In this document: one piece after another, positions 11,051-22,828 of the stretch | Numbering within the stretch: the stretch's first letter is position 1 | Layout of the letters: the number at the start of each line of letters is the position of its first letter | Assembly: GCA_001566295.1 (NCBI GenBank) | Contig: KQ964250.1 | Span: forward strand, 372,001 to 436,000 | Length of the DNA stretch: 64,000 nucleotides | From: Microdochium bolleyi | Taxonomy: Eukaryota > Ascomycota > Sordariomycetes > Xylariales > Microdochiaceae | Direction of reading: 5' to 3' | Program-made: the position numbers and the translations under genes | Notes under the pieces: model-generated | Told to the model about the DNA's origin: nothing | Database searches by the model: none | What the model saw: the letters and a program-made list of their open reading frames with translations, nothing else

Positions 11051-12343
11051 TCATAAAACGATCTCTCGTGCATCTTTAATGCTACACTCACCAGGGCAGT
11101 ATGGGCACTTAAACGTCCGATTGCCTTTGGCAATCTTGAACAGGCTCTCCTTGGCAAGAACATGCCCACAAGTCAGAATCATTGGCGGGTTGACGTCTGT
11201 CGACTGCTCCTTGCTGACGGGGCAGACAAATATGGAGTGATAGACCATGCTCTTGGGTAGCGGTGTCTCGAAGGCAAGCTCATTCGTCGTGGTCCACTCT
11301 GTGCCCTTGGCTTTACCGATGGATGTGTACTTGACGAGCTGCGGCAGAGCAAGCGAGCCAGCGGTTGCAGCCACGTACAGAGGCGACTCGGCGGAAAGAC
11401 CCAGGAGGGAGCAGAACTCGCGGGTGAACGATGCGGCGACCTCCTCGAAGGCTAGCGATATATCGAAGATGGAGCGGTATGGCGAAGACGTGAGGTTTGG
11501 CGAATAGACGATCGCGCCGCTGAGCTTTTGAATTTCCTTCATGTGGCGCTGCTGGAAGTGTCCAAAGTTCTCCCTCGCATATGCGAGTGCGCCTGATACC
11601 CCATTGTTTGGGCCCTCGGAGAGTCCATTCACGGAGGCGCCTTTGAAGAGCCAGATGAACTGCAGCTTACACAGCTCGAATTCGAGATTCGAGCCTCGCG
11701 CCTCGAGCTCGGCGTTGTTCGCCCGAGCCCATTCTATGGCTGGCAGGAGATCGTGGTCTTTGAGTGAGGACAGGATCGAGTACATGTCAGAGAACTGGCT
11801 CTGCAGGGCTTGTGACTGGAGAGCGGTCAGATCTGCAGGGATATCTGCGTCTGTGATCATGGCGTCACCAGCTGAGGCATTCTCATCGTAGCTGGCATGG
11901 TGGAGTGTGGTCGGTGGTGATACCTCGTCCTGCTCGGGCTGGACCTCATGGATGAAGGTGGATGCCACGTTGAACTGTCCCTCGCGCAGCAGATGCATAG
12001 CGATGGCGCGGTTGATGAGGTGTTGATGCGACTCCATGGGATCGTGGTCTGTGGGGAGGTCGCCCTTAACCTTAGCAAAGGCGCCCTTGAGAGACTTGTT
12101 GAAGTCATTCTGCGCCTTATGGACCTTCTTGAGGTCGGTGTTGAGAGCTTCCAAACCCTCACGTATCGGATTCTGGAGCTTGGTGAGGGCTATGCTGGTC
12201 GTGTGTGGTTCATTGGCCGTCGCTATCCGCTCTTTGGCGGCGAGGAGCAGGTCGATGAGCTTGTCGACGTCTTCGACCGCGTCAGACAGCTTCGCCGAAC
12301 CAGCTAGCTTCTGGACATCCCTCTCGAGCTGCAGCATCGACAT
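11051..12343 (-). CDS. rmd5: GID/CTLH ubiquitin ligase RING subunit (Rmd5/Gid2, RMND5-like)
   Basis: Uninterrupted 430-residue protein. Residues 1-100 are helical. A LisH motif lies at about 105-133 (HQHLINRAIAMHLLREGQFN), then CTLH/CRA helical segments at about 185-320. A C-terminal degenerate RING at 374-416 runs CPVSKEQ ... CGHV ... CPYCP, in which a Ser replaces a zinc ligand, as is usual for Gid2/RMND5. Known role of the family: with Gid9/Fyv10 it forms the catalytic RING pair of the GID E3, which degrades gluconeogenic enzymes when glucose returns. The final residues after CPYCP follow the family spacing (E at +2, DA, then I-x-L), so the gene is read to the TGA-proximal end without splicing even though a GTGAGT string lies inside this stretch. 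It is divergent from the Stb6-like gene with a shared 686-bp promoter region. Confidence 0.92.
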   Translation of the reverse strand: MSMLQLERDVQKLAGSAKLSDAVEDVDKLIDLLLAAKERIATANEPHTTSIALTKLQNPIREGLEALNTDLKKVHKAQNDFNKSLKGAFAKVKGDLPTDHDPMESHQHLINRAIAMHLLREGQFNVASTFIHEVQPEQDEVSPPTTLHHASYDENASAGDAMITDADIPADLTALQSQALQSQFSDMYSILSSLKDHDLLPAIEWARANNAELEARGSNLEFELCKLQFIWLFKGASVNGLSEGPNNGVSGALAYARENFGHFQQRHMKEIQKLSGAIVYSPNLTSSPYRSIFDISLAFEEVAASFTREFCSLLGLSAESPLYVAATAGSLALPQLVKYTSIGKAKGTEWTTTNELAFETPLPKSMVYHSIFVCPVSKEQSTDVNPPMILTCGHVLAKESLFKIAKGNRTFKCPYCPGECSIKDAREIVL

Positions 12344-13029
12344 ATTGATAATTGCTGCAAGTGCCGACTCAGCCGCTGGCGTGCGATGGTGATATCAGGC
12401 GGAGCTCTCATTCAGTGATAAGGCCCAAGTGGTCCGAGCCTCATTCCCTCAGCCCCGAGTCAAGGCCGGGTTCTCGCTGAGCCTGGAGTTCCTCGGAGGG
12501 GCTGCGGTTGGTTCTGGATGTGGTGGTGAAGAAGGCTGTTGAGGCGAGCAAGAGCGAAAGCCACTGCGACCACCAGATCGGCTCAAATGGGAGGTGAAAT
12601 CGCCTGGTTCAACTGTACACCCATGATCCTGCTGTACAGCACGCCTACGGGTGGGTGCATGTACTGTGGGCATGACGCACGAGCCCAACCCCACTAAAGC
12701 TGCCCCCAGCTGGACTGCACCGGGCTGCTGCGCAACCCTGACGCAGTGTGCTTCCACAGACGGGGTGCGATCATCACATGCTCTTCCGGTTCACCACGAT
12801 TCCGAGCCTCACAAACATCGTCCGCGCGCGTTTCCGACCTGTAGCTTATCTGCTGCCTCGCCTCACAGTCGCAAGTGGTGCCATCGCTATCCGCGATAGC
12901 TCGGCCATCTCAATCCAGCACGCCACGCCCGACCTCCGTTCTGGTGTCGGCAAACACACGATGATCTCCATTCGAACTCGAGATTGCTCTCGGTAGTGAC
13001 TACTGGCCTGTCGCGGCACGCTGCTGACC
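12344..13029. promoter_or_regulatory. Shared divergent promoter region (rmd5 / stb6-like)
   Basis: A 686-bp head-to-head interval that must contain both promoters. No other gene is supportable in it. Individual regulatory motifs could not be assigned confidently. Confidence 0.5.
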
Positions 13030-15813
13030 ATGGAGTTTCAAATGCATCTCCCAGTGACTCTCGATGCAAAGTCTCGTCGCAGCCTCGACGCAGCGCGTGC
13101 AGGTGCACCACTACAAGCGAGCAAGTCAAATAGCGTGGCAGCCACACCGAACATGGAGGTTGACCGCCAGCTCGGCTCGGCCGCAGGCACGCCTTCGCCC
13201 GCCGCGGACAGGAGAGTGCTCGTCTTTCCAGACCCTGTGGCTTTTAGGTACGTCCACCTTGTTTCGTCGCGGTTGTAAGCAGCAAGTACTAACCTTCTAT
13301 TCTTCCCGGATAGATTCCTTCTCGACGACCCTTGCGTCACGGTGGTGCACCGAAAGGAGCGCCTCGAAGGCTACGAGCTCTACCTGGTAGAACAATGGGC
13401 CTGCTCGCGGATACAACCGACCACCGTGATAGTGACCTACACCGGCGACAATGCGCACTCCGTTGCTGTTGGAGTCTTGAGCGTCCCTCGCGACGAGGTC
13501 GCTTGGTCTGACCAGCTTCGAGTATATGTGAAGGCGGTGCAGCAGTATCACGCAAGGCCCAAAGATACCCCTCTCGGCGAACTCATGGTCACCAACCTCA
13601 GCAGTTTCCCTTCGGCATTGACAGTCATTGCGGTTCCAGGCGGCGATATCAAGAAACACCGGAGTGCCTTCGTCGTCAACGAAAACTTGAAAAGGTTGGG
13701 CTGTTCTGGAAGATCAGGGATGTCCCTCTCTGAGCCCACAGCGGCTGCTCGGGCCAAGTTCTATCAACTGTACAAAGTCAACGACAAGATCCCATTTGAT
13801 CAAGCTGTTGTCGAACTGGTCAAGCTTTGCCAAGTAGCTCTGTATCTCTTTGACACCCTCCATGCTGCATACGTCGATGGCCTTTTGTGTGACATCACGG
13901 AGAGGGCGCTGACGGACTGGTGGACCGAGTATGGTGCCGACTACTACAACATGGAACCCGCAGACGGCATCCTTGGGCCAACATCAGTAGCTGCACTTCT
14001 CGGGCTCTGCGCAGGGGCTCGCAACCGGCTGAGTTATCTGAATGCACCAGTGTCGAAGGACGTATTTGACGTTGATGCTACGGAACGAGGCATTGCGTAT
14101 TTTCAAAAATATCAGAAGTTGGAACGGTCCCGTAGGCTGGACCGCCAGACAATGCACAAGCTGCACAATGCAACAGCCAAGGCAGCCGCTGGAGAGGGCT
14201 GGGGCGTGCAAAAGGCCGTCAAGTCGACCGTCACGGAGATTGGCGGCAAAAGAGGAGAAATTGTGCTGGGCATGGTCGGTGGTCGAGACAAAGGTGGTAT
14301 CGCAGATATCGAAAGTCTCGACCTTGACCGGTTCATTAGTCTTGTGTCTGGAGAGCGTGCCAAGTGGCTCTGGCTGGGAAAACCAAAGCGGCCAGGTGTC
14401 GACATCAACAATGAACATGGCTCACCTACTAGAGAAGACCTGCTTGGCAAAGACGAAGGGGCTGTCCCATCCAGGCGGCCACAAATCACGCCACAGGATG
14501 ATCAAGCAGATCCTTTGCGTAAGGACGAGTTCGGCGAGGTTTATGCATCTCCAGCACCAGGCTCCGCCATCAGTATCAATGAGAGCCCAGGCAACAACAA
14601 GGACCAGCTGCGACGAGGCGTCTTGAAGAGCGTGGCTAGGGATGCTCGGTCAGGACTCGGCCGCATCAAAGATGCGGTAAGCGGCAGCGGGAGAAATCAT
14701 GGCAGCCGGCCATCTCGAGACGAGACTGACGGATTTCTCTCACCGCACTCCGGTACGTCTGCAGGTCATGGACCGACTCCAGGCTCCGCACCCGGTCAAA
14801 TCAATCGAGCTTTCACCTGGAAGAACAAGCCTGAGGAATACCTGGCCTCCATGAGAGAGCTACAAAACGACCCAAAGCTACCTTCGACCCGCCACGACGC
14901 GGTCACTTCTAGCCCGAAAGATTACCAAGGTCGCGTGATTCAGTCGACGGATGAGGCTACTGGGACATTTGCGCAAGACACAACTCTTCCGCAGGCTCGA
15001 CTGAAAGGATCAGGGTCATCTGATCAGCAGCTTGAGACAGGACACATTGAATCATCTGTAGCGAACTCGACTGCTGACGAGGGCGAGTTGAGGATTCGTG
15101 AGCATGAGAAGAGACTGCCCGAGCTGGCTGGGTCGAAAGGCCCTGCAACTCTGCAGCGTCGCAAAAGTGCAGCTTACCTCAGCGACATGTACAGGCCACT
15201 TCCAGATGAGAATCGCTGGCCTCGTAGGATGTCGTTTGGTGATGCTGAGGAAGCGGTTCTGCGTTGGGAGCCAATCGTCAACCTGCTGGATACTACAAAT
15301 CAAACCATGGATGCAGCCACAGTGGATGGATTTGGGCTAGGCGAAGTAGCAGCGGCATTATACGATGACGTACTTTACGTCAAGACAAGCGTCGAACCTT
15401 GGGTCACCAACAAGATTGGCGCGGTGCAGGCCATGGAACAGGAGTACTCACGACAGGCTGAGAAGCTGGAGGCATTGTACTACCAGCAGAGCGAGGCGTT
15501 TCGGCACACGAAGCACGACTCGCAGGATCTGCTGTCGCAGGAGCGGTCGCACTTGACAGAAGCGTCTGGCAACTTGAAGAACCTGCTTAATCGGCTGGAA
15601 TACGAGCTTGCCATCCTCTCGTCCCGTGTGCAGGACGTGGAGGATGGAGTGACCAATTTTGAGCTCCAGGTCGAGGACATGGAGCGGCGAGCAGACGAGC
15701 TCAAAGTCGAACTGGAGACGGAGACTTGGCTGCACTGGGCCGTGAGGACATTGACGGGTATCGGTACTGGCCCAAATATCACGCAAGGTGTTGAAAAATT
15801 GAGGAAGGAGTAA
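13030..15813 (+). CDS. Stb6/Stb2-like Sin3-associated protein, two exons
   Basis: CDS is join(13030..13247, 13314..15813), 905 residues. The 66-bp intron has donor GTACGT, a perfect TACTAAC branch point near 13287 and acceptor TAG; it splits an Arg codon (VAF-R-FLLDDP). The N-terminal half (about residues 60-330) carries the signature FPDPVAFRFLLDDP and GYELYLVEQWACSR of the fungal STB6/STB2 N-terminal domain. Yeast Stb2 and Stb6 bind Sin3 and co-purify with the Rpd3L histone deacetylase complex; a similar role in transcriptional repression is inferred here. The middle (about 360-600) is polar and disordered. The C-terminal part (about 690-890) contains a conserved YLSDMYRP segment and a long coiled coil encoded roughly by 15440-15720. 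Length and architecture fit fungal members of the family. Confidence 0.85.
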
Positions 15814-17005
15814 TTGGTGGGCTCTGTGTGTGGAAGTTGACTGGAAGATTGTCACCATGCTATATATGATACCCATAGAAGTTTCATTTTGTTCTAGTTC
15901 GCGAATCGTCTCTCGAAGACCTTGACAGGCTGTATTCGCACAAGGACCTCGGGCATTCTCGCCCACGAGATGTACAAATACATACTGTGGGCTCCATGGC
16001 CTTGAGAGAGTGCGTTTGATCTGCTTAGTCATCCATACATATTCTTGCTTGCACCAGCGGGGACACGTGACCAGACCCTTCATGCCATCTTTTGCCACGA
16101 GTCGGCGGATCTTGCCTTGGAGTGCATACAGTCCGCTTGCGTACAGATACCCCGTCCTGGGTCTCTCAAACGTTTCGATGGCGGTTGAGTCTGGTAGTTG
16201 AACCTGCTTCGGCACGCAACAGGCGTACATTCATTGTTCTCGTGTCTCGGTCGCTTTCATGGGTTTGCTCCTGGGAAGTTACGCAGTACTGCTCTCCCAA
16301 CAAAAAGAACGGCCTGCAGACGTGGCCTGCCTAATCCCACAATAATCTGGAGATGCTCCCGATCAGGACCGCCACTGCCGGGGTGTCTGTTGTACCTGCT
16401 GTACTTGAGCTAGACACTTGAGTTCGGCTTTCCAGCTAGTGCTGATGTGGTGCGTTGTCAAGAGACTGGATGTGTTCAAAGCCTCATCAGCGTCTCGGAG
16501 CGTAGTCTCGCTGCATGACGGCGAGCTGCATCATCCTTGCAGCATCCGCGGCACCTGGTCATCGGGTGGTGGACGCTGGGAACAGTCGACCCGAGGGCCA
16601 AGGAGATCCGGATGTGCCTGGGGTGTGGGACCCGCCGTGCCCGAATCGGGACCTGGAAAAAGCCGACTTCTTTTCTTAGGCCCGAGAGGAACTGGAGAGA
16701 AGTGGCCCCTGGCCGAGCCTCGACAGCCAATGTTATCCGCAATCTGACGGGGACACCCAGGCTGCTCCAACGAGCGACATCCATCTGCAATCCCACTTCC
16801 GCATCTTTCGTTTCTGTCTCTTGACATCCCACCTTGACGCCCATCACAACCTTACGACGACTACAGACCGTGTCCCTGCAAACAAAGATCTTCATATCCA
16901 CCACGTTCGCCTTCGTGGGCGCGCGCCCTCTCTCTCGAACAGCTGCATTCCCTTCGACGACCCCTGCCCAACTGTCCCACGACCACCACGCAGACCATCC
17001 ATATC
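15814..17005. other. Intergenic region between stb6-like and mdm38
   Basis: About 1.2 kb holding the 3' end of the upstream gene and the promoter and pyrimidine-rich leader of the mitochondrial gene. A minus-strand frame starting at 16230 (see findings) is the only protein-like sequence; it is not supported enough to call. Confidence 0.45.
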
Positions 17006-18649
17006 ATGGCCACATCGTCAAGAGCTGCCCAGCGGGCAATCATCATCAACCCGTTCGCCAGCGGCCGGGCCGTGGCTCGTCCTGGCCTCGGCCTTCACCC
17101 TGCAGCGCTGGGTCGCCACATCCGCACATCTCGCCTCCCCTCGGATTTGCCCGTGCGCGCTCTTCTTATCCCTCTCAGAGCCATCTCGACCGAGAGGCAT
17201 ACGACGACATCGCCAGGTGGCCCGCCCCCTGGCTTCAATGCAGAGCAGGCTAAGAAACCTCTCTCGTCGAACGAAAAGGCTGCTGCCACTAGCAAGTCGT
17301 CGCAATCTTCGCCAGCCTCAGAAGCCGCCAAGGCCGACAGCACAAAGGCCCGCATATCTGCAGCTGCCACCGAGGAAACCGGCGAACCCAAGACGTTGAC
17401 CGAGCTCGCCGCTAGGAAGGAGGAAGAGGTAGCAAAGAAGGAAGAGAAGCAGGGCAAGAAGCTGACCCTGGGCCAGCGAATCAAGCATGAGATCCAGCAC
17501 TACTGGGATGGCACCAAGCTGCTCGCTGCCGAGGTCAAGATCAGCAGCAGGCTGGCGCTCAAGATGGCTGCTGGGTACGAATTGACCAGGCGTGAGAGCC
17601 GGCAGCTGTCGCGTACCGTCCAGGATCTCGGTCGGCTCGTGCCTTTCTCCGTCTTCATCATCGTTCCCTTTGCCGAGGCACTCCTGCCCATCGCTCTGAA
17701 GCTGTTCCCCAACTTGCTTCCCAGCACATATGAGGCTCAGCAGTCTAAGGACAAGAAAGCGGCGACTCTGCGAGCCACGCGCAAGGAGGTCAGCTCCTTC
17801 CTGCGGACCACATTGAGGGAAACTGGTCTGCCTTTGACCACAGCAACGACGCATAAGGAGGAATTCGCCACCTTCTTCCGTAAGCTGCGGTCGACTGGCG
17901 AGCAGCCCACCAACGAAGACGTCATCAAGGTCTGCCAGACCTTCAGAGATGATCTGACCCTGGACAACCTGTCGAGGCCACAGCTCGTCTCTATGTGCCG
18001 GTACTTGAACCTCAACACCTTCGGAACGGATATCATGCTTCGCTACCAAATTCGCCATCGCATGCGGCAGATCAAGCGCGATGACAAGGTCATCAGCTAC
18101 GAAGGTGTCGATAGTCTCAGTGTCGCAGAGCTGCAGACAGCTTGCGCGAGCCGTGGCATCACTACTCACACTGTCTCGCCCGGCCGACTTCGTGAGGATC
18201 TCCAGTCCTGGCTCGACCTGCGTCTCAAGCACGGTGTTCCCTCTACGCTGCTAGTATTGAGCAACGCCTACACATACGGCCAGAAAGTCACCCAAGAGAG
18301 CGGCTTCCAGGGCCAGATTGAGGCTCTGACCGGTGTGCTGTCCTCTATTCCCGAGGAACTCTACCACGAGATTGAACTTGAGGTGCATAACGCCGAAGGC
18401 GCCGCGACCAACAAGCAGCGCCTTGAGGTGCTCAAGGAGCAGCAGGAGCTCATCGAGGAGGAGAACAACCAGAACCAGGAGAATCAGGAGACAGGCCTGG
18501 CCACTCCCAAGGATGTCGAGGATATCGACGAGAAGGAGGAGCGCCTGCATGCTGCTTCTGCACAGGGTCTTGAGGCCAACGCTGTCAACGAGGCTCTCGC
18601 TGCCGAGAAGGACGAAAAGGTTGCCGAGCAGATTGAGCAGAAGAAATGA
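17006..18649 (+). CDS. mdm38: LETM1-family mitochondrial inner-membrane protein (Mdm38-like)
   Basis: Uninterrupted 547-residue protein. Residues 1-65 are rich in Arg, Ser and Ala with almost no acids, a typical mitochondrial presequence. A Lys/Glu-rich linker follows, then the conserved TLGQRIKHEIQHYWDGTKLL block at about 153-172 and one membrane segment at about 211-231 (LVPFSVFIIVPFAEALLPI). The matrix-facing LETM1 ribosome-binding domain runs to about 460, including the LSRPQLVSMCRYL and GVDSLSVAELQTACASRGI helices. The tail (about 465-547) is an acidic coiled coil. Known role of Mdm38/LETM1: K+/H+ homeostasis of mitochondria and membrane recruitment of mitochondrial ribosomes for insertion of inner-membrane proteins. 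The first ATG gives the presequence, so the start is secure. Confidence 0.94.
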   Translation: MATSSRAAQRAIIINPFASGRAVARPGLGLHPAALGRHIRTSRLPSDLPVRALLIPLRAISTERHTTTSPGGPPPGFNAEQAKKPLSSNEKAAATSKSSQSSPASEAAKADSTKARISAAATEETGEPKTLTELAARKEEEVAKKEEKQGKKLTLGQRIKHEIQHYWDGTKLLAAEVKISSRLALKMAAGYELTRRESRQLSRTVQDLGRLVPFSVFIIVPFAEALLPIALKLFPNLLPSTYEAQQSKDKKAATLRATRKEVSSFLRTTLRETGLPLTTATTHKEEFATFFRKLRSTGEQPTNEDVIKVCQTFRDDLTLDNLSRPQLVSMCRYLNLNTFGTDIMLRYQIRHRMRQIKRDDKVISYEGVDSLSVAELQTACASRGITTHTVSPGRLREDLQSWLDLRLKHGVPSTLLVLSNAYTYGQKVTQESGFQGQIEALTGVLSSIPEELYHEIELEVHNAEGAATNKQRLEVLKEQQELIEEENNQNQENQETGLATPKDVEDIDEKEERLHAASAQGLEANAVNEALAAEKDEKVAEQIEQKK

Positions 18650-19555
18650 GGTCATTCTCGTCGCCACTCCCCACGATACCAACATGTTGTACAAAAAAAG
18701 AGAAACCAGAAGCAAGACATCACTACTTGCATAACGATCTAGGTGTGGTTTTCTGGACCTCAGGAAAGCATGGGGTTACAGAACCACTGCCCACGACAGC
18801 CGGCATTCGTACACACCGTTACTCTACTTCATCTCCTAAATCTCTGTTGTTTCACTATGTAGATCTTTTATGTATACGGGATTCAGGAGGGATAAAGCCA
18901 AGACCCTACAGTGGCACTTAACTGACATATAACCACACGGGCAATCAGGTCTTCTTCTGAGGAGAAGATGGGAGATGGGCTCGATTCTTCAGGGACCGAG
19001 GAATTCAACTACAACGCGTTCCCATACTTTGCCTGGCACAACAGACACAACGGGCTATCGTAGGCGAAGTTCGGGTGGAGCTATCTACGGAGTTGAGCAG
19101 GTTTGGTAGGCTGCTGAAGGATCATGCCGGGGACACACCTTTTAGACAAAAGACTATAGACTCTTCTCTATCCGCTTTCCACGTTCGCCGCGTCGGTTTG
19201 CGCCCATTTTGATCATCTCCAACTTAAGTCTAGAACGACCATGTGATTCTCGTGGATACATGCAAGGGCCTAGGGCATCTCTGCGCGACCGATCTTGACC
19301 AGTTGCCCGGGCCGATGAAGCAGCAAACACGCTTGCAGGCACACGAATTCCCGCGAAAGCGACAGTCACATTTGTTGGAACATCCTCGAAACACATGAGC
19401 GTCGGAGATCTTGCCAGGTCAGGCGTGGTAAGATATGACGTGGGGACGACCTGTCCCGGCCCTAGTGTGAGCGCTTGGGCTGTGATGCATGCTCGATCGG
19501 TGGTAACCGGTGGCTTTGAGATGGCCCCGGGGGGGGGGGGGGGGGNNNNNNNNNN

Positions 19556-19614
<59 letters not shown>

Positions 19615-22600
19615 CGCAAAAGCTGAATACCTGCATATCGTGGGACGCGGTTCGGACTAGACACCCCGCGCTCGGAGTGCGGCTGAGCCGACGAGGAGGA
19701 GGAGGTCTTGAACTCTTGAGATGTGTCTAGTCTGGCTCTACGTATTTTTTTTTCCTGGGCGAGGCGTTTCCTGAGAAGAAGGATTAGCTCGTAGGATTGG
19801 GCAGCTAGAAGTTTTACGTCAAGGAAGGCTGGTCCCCATGCGCACGAGGAGGTCACGCTTCGTGCTGCTGGACTAGCTCAAGGACGGGAGAGACCATGTA
19901 GAGGAGGAGGAGGAGGGGGAGGGACGATTAACGACACCAGGCACCAGCAACGCATATGGTTATTTACCACGATCGTGGGGTCCTTCTGTGTGGTGCTATT
20001 CCAGAACCTCTTTGGGAGATAGAACACCCCGACGTCCCATTCGTGGCGTCAGTACAGGCCCTGTTCCCTGTGGTCTTTGGTTTGCCTGAGCCCATTCGGA
20101 CTCTCGTCCGCCCAGACTCGCATCAGAATGAACAGAGTAGTGTAGCATTCATGTGGTCAGGTGTTGATCCTTGTTTTTCGGAAGGGTGGCATCTACAGTT
20201 GAACTAGACAAAATATGCTTGTTCAGCCCAAGGAACGAGACTGGCTCAAAGTTTGATGACCAGGCAAAAGCTTGGAACGACAGCCAAGCGTAGAGCTTAA
20301 ACTCACCCAAGTCACAAGAGCTCGATGCCAAGATCCAAACTCATGAGCGAAGCGCATGCTTGCAGCTAGACAACTGACTTCATTTTTAGTAAATCCAGTC
20401 TGGCCAGTGAGCTCTCACGTGGATACCACGCAAGCCTTCCCAAGCATGAGCAAGGCGTATCAAGAGAGCCTGGTCCCGAAGTTGCCGATTTAGGCACTGG
20501 TGAGTCTCTCTTGGCCCCAGGCCGAATGAGCAGCCATCCTCGCAGTCAAGGGGCGGTGAGTGCAGACCTTCACGGCATCCGCAGGTTCCCGTGCTTCTAG
20601 AGGCACAGAGGTCTCATCAACTACCTATCGACGAGAGACTTCAATGCTCTGCCAGGGGGTCGTGCTGGTGGGACCGAAAGAACTCAGCCATAGAAAGCTT
20701 GTCGCAATTACTGCCTCGCCGGCGGGGACCTCAAGATCATCATCCAGGCAGCCATCGATGAGCGAGGCAGTGTGGTGCTTGGCAACTCTGACGAGTCAGG
20801 CATTGTGTTCGTGATGCCGATTCTGCGCCCGCCGTCGAGGAGTAGTAAATCTGCGGCAGGGCCTGATGGCTTGAATGAGACTTCCGAAAGTCGGCAACCC
20901 AGCTTGGTGGGCTGGCTGGCCAGATATTTTTAGAAACTCCGCTGCGAGATCGAAGGGCAGAAAATGGGGCTCTAGCGCGCTCCCATTGGCTCCCGGCCAC
21001 AGCCGATATCGTGGCTGAGCTGCCTCACGCTCCTAATGCAGAAGAGGATCCCTGATTCCCTGATTGCCCGTGGCACTGGATGAGGAAATACGAGCAAGGG
21101 TTGCGTGCGCCTGGGATGAAGGAGTGGCAGGGCCCGTCCAACTTGACTTGGCATGGCAAACTCTTCCTCGCCTCACTTGTCGCGAGGAGCATCGTCACCG
21201 GGGAATCATGCTTAAGATGCTCGTTTCGCTCTGCTGGGAGTGGCGCACTTTACACGCGACGCGCGTAGCTCGTCCTCTGCCAAGGAACAGCGAAGATCTG
21301 ATCGGCGGTTTGCACCGCGTGGCCGTCTTGAGGGTGGAGGACGTTGGTGCGGTGACGTGCCCAGACCGAACTTGCTCGGAAGTGTCGACAGCCACGGTTG
21401 GCGAGTCGTCCTGGCTCCGGGAGCAGCGACGCTCTCCACGATTAACTCTGGCGAACGATGCGGGATACGACAGGCAAGGTTCCTGAGTCTCGACATGTCG
21501 CCCGGGACACGGACAGGCCTAAGGCCAAACGTCAAACCCCCGCAAGGGTTGCCCGTCCGACCCACCATGGTGCAGATCGACACCCTGACGCGTCAGAGCG
21601 ACATGAGCATCGGCAAGTGGAAGTGTCTGCTGTGGTGATCAACGTCGTCGTGAAACAAACGGCGGCGCGGGCGAACCCGCACGAGTTCGCAGTAAACAAA
21701 GTCAGCGCAGTGCTGTGGCATCCAGATTGCGATATGCCGCCACGGCGATGTTCGTCTGACCAGCATCAGCATCGGCTGACCTGGGAGCCCCATGACCGTC
21801 AAGCTTCAGGTCCAAGGCCGGGATTTAGGGTTGTCAATGTTGCTGCGATTGGCTCAGACGCCCGCCGGGATGTTCTGAGGTCTTTGCTGAGGATAAGAAT
21901 ACTGCCGGGCCTGAGGTAAGCATCCTTTGCTCAGCAGCCATGCGGGCCAAGACCTTGAACGAAGCCAGCCCGGGTTGCTATTCTGGTGGGCTTGAACAAG
22001 CAGAACCCGGGCTTGGGGGGCTGGGTAAGACTGGCGTTGGGCCTCGTTCGACGTCCTGGCCAGCCGCAACAGTGAGCCTGTCAGCCTCTTTGCCGGTTCG
22101 AGCTTAACGCAGCCAGAGGCTCGGGTGAGAGCGAGAGAAGGGAACGGCTGAGGGAGACGGCCCTTGGCACGGAGACCGCCCACGTCAGCCGTAGGAGCCA
22201 AATGCGAGCTTTGCTTCAAAGCTTGTCAGCCAGAACCCAAATTGACTCCGCACAATACCAGGTACTGGGTATTGCTGTATTCGGACGCTGCCGAGAATCT
22301 GTCAGTGTCGCGTTGACGTGTCGCCCATGCTGGCCATCTGATAAACCAGAGTGGGACAAGATGGGTATTCTGGTTGCCGGTGCCTGGGCGCTGTCGTCTC
22401 CTGCTGCGCCCCGACAGGTTGTAGCTGTTTTGCGTGCGGGTGCTCAGCCGGGCGCAGCAGCAGCTGCAGGGATCGCGAAGCCTTCGCCCTTCAGCCCCTG
22501 TCGTCTCCAGAAAGTTAGCCTTGCCTTGGTGCCTGAGCCACCCTCACGCTCCCCACTCTGGAGCGTGCAGCCTCTCACAGCCCGCCGCCCACCCATGACA

Positions 22601-22828
22601 ACGCCTCCAGCTCTCATGCAGCCGGCCAAGTTAAATGCCTTTGCCCGCGCCGCCCACCAGTCTCACCATTATCTCTTCCCAGCTCATCCTCGCTTCATCT
22701 CGTCTTCTCTTTCTCTCGTTCGTGTTCCCTCGCTACCCACCGGCGTCTACAGCTCGCGTCTGTAGCAACAACCGCATAACCCACCGACAAACACCACTCC
22801 CCGCTTTCGCAGCCACCATCTCCTCAGC
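18650..22828. other. Non-coding intergenic region with an assembly gap
   Basis: About 4.2 kb after mdm38 and before the SUR7-like gene, both on the plus strand. It contains the poly-G/N gap at 19529-19614 and short GGA-rich runs near 19694-19712 and 19902-19921. Frames in it are short or random in composition. The last few hundred bases before 22829 are C/T-rich, as in a fungal promoter and leader. Confidence 0.5.
19529..19614. other. Assembly gap embedded in a poly-G homopolymer
   Basis: Seventeen G at 19529-19545, ten N at 19546-19555 and 59 G at 19556-19614. The N run marks unsequenced bases; the flanking homopolymer is far longer than any other in the window and is probably a sequencing or gap-filling artefact rather than genomic sequence. 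Frames read across it are meaningless. Confidence 0.97.

Noticed and set aside
17318..18232. 304-codon minus-strand frame within mdm38
   Set aside because: Antisense shadow of a well-supported LETM1-family gene; no family resemblance of its own.
19395..19730. Open frame running through the poly-G tract
   Set aside because: It exists only because the G run and N characters contain no stop codon; the sequence there is not trustworthy.
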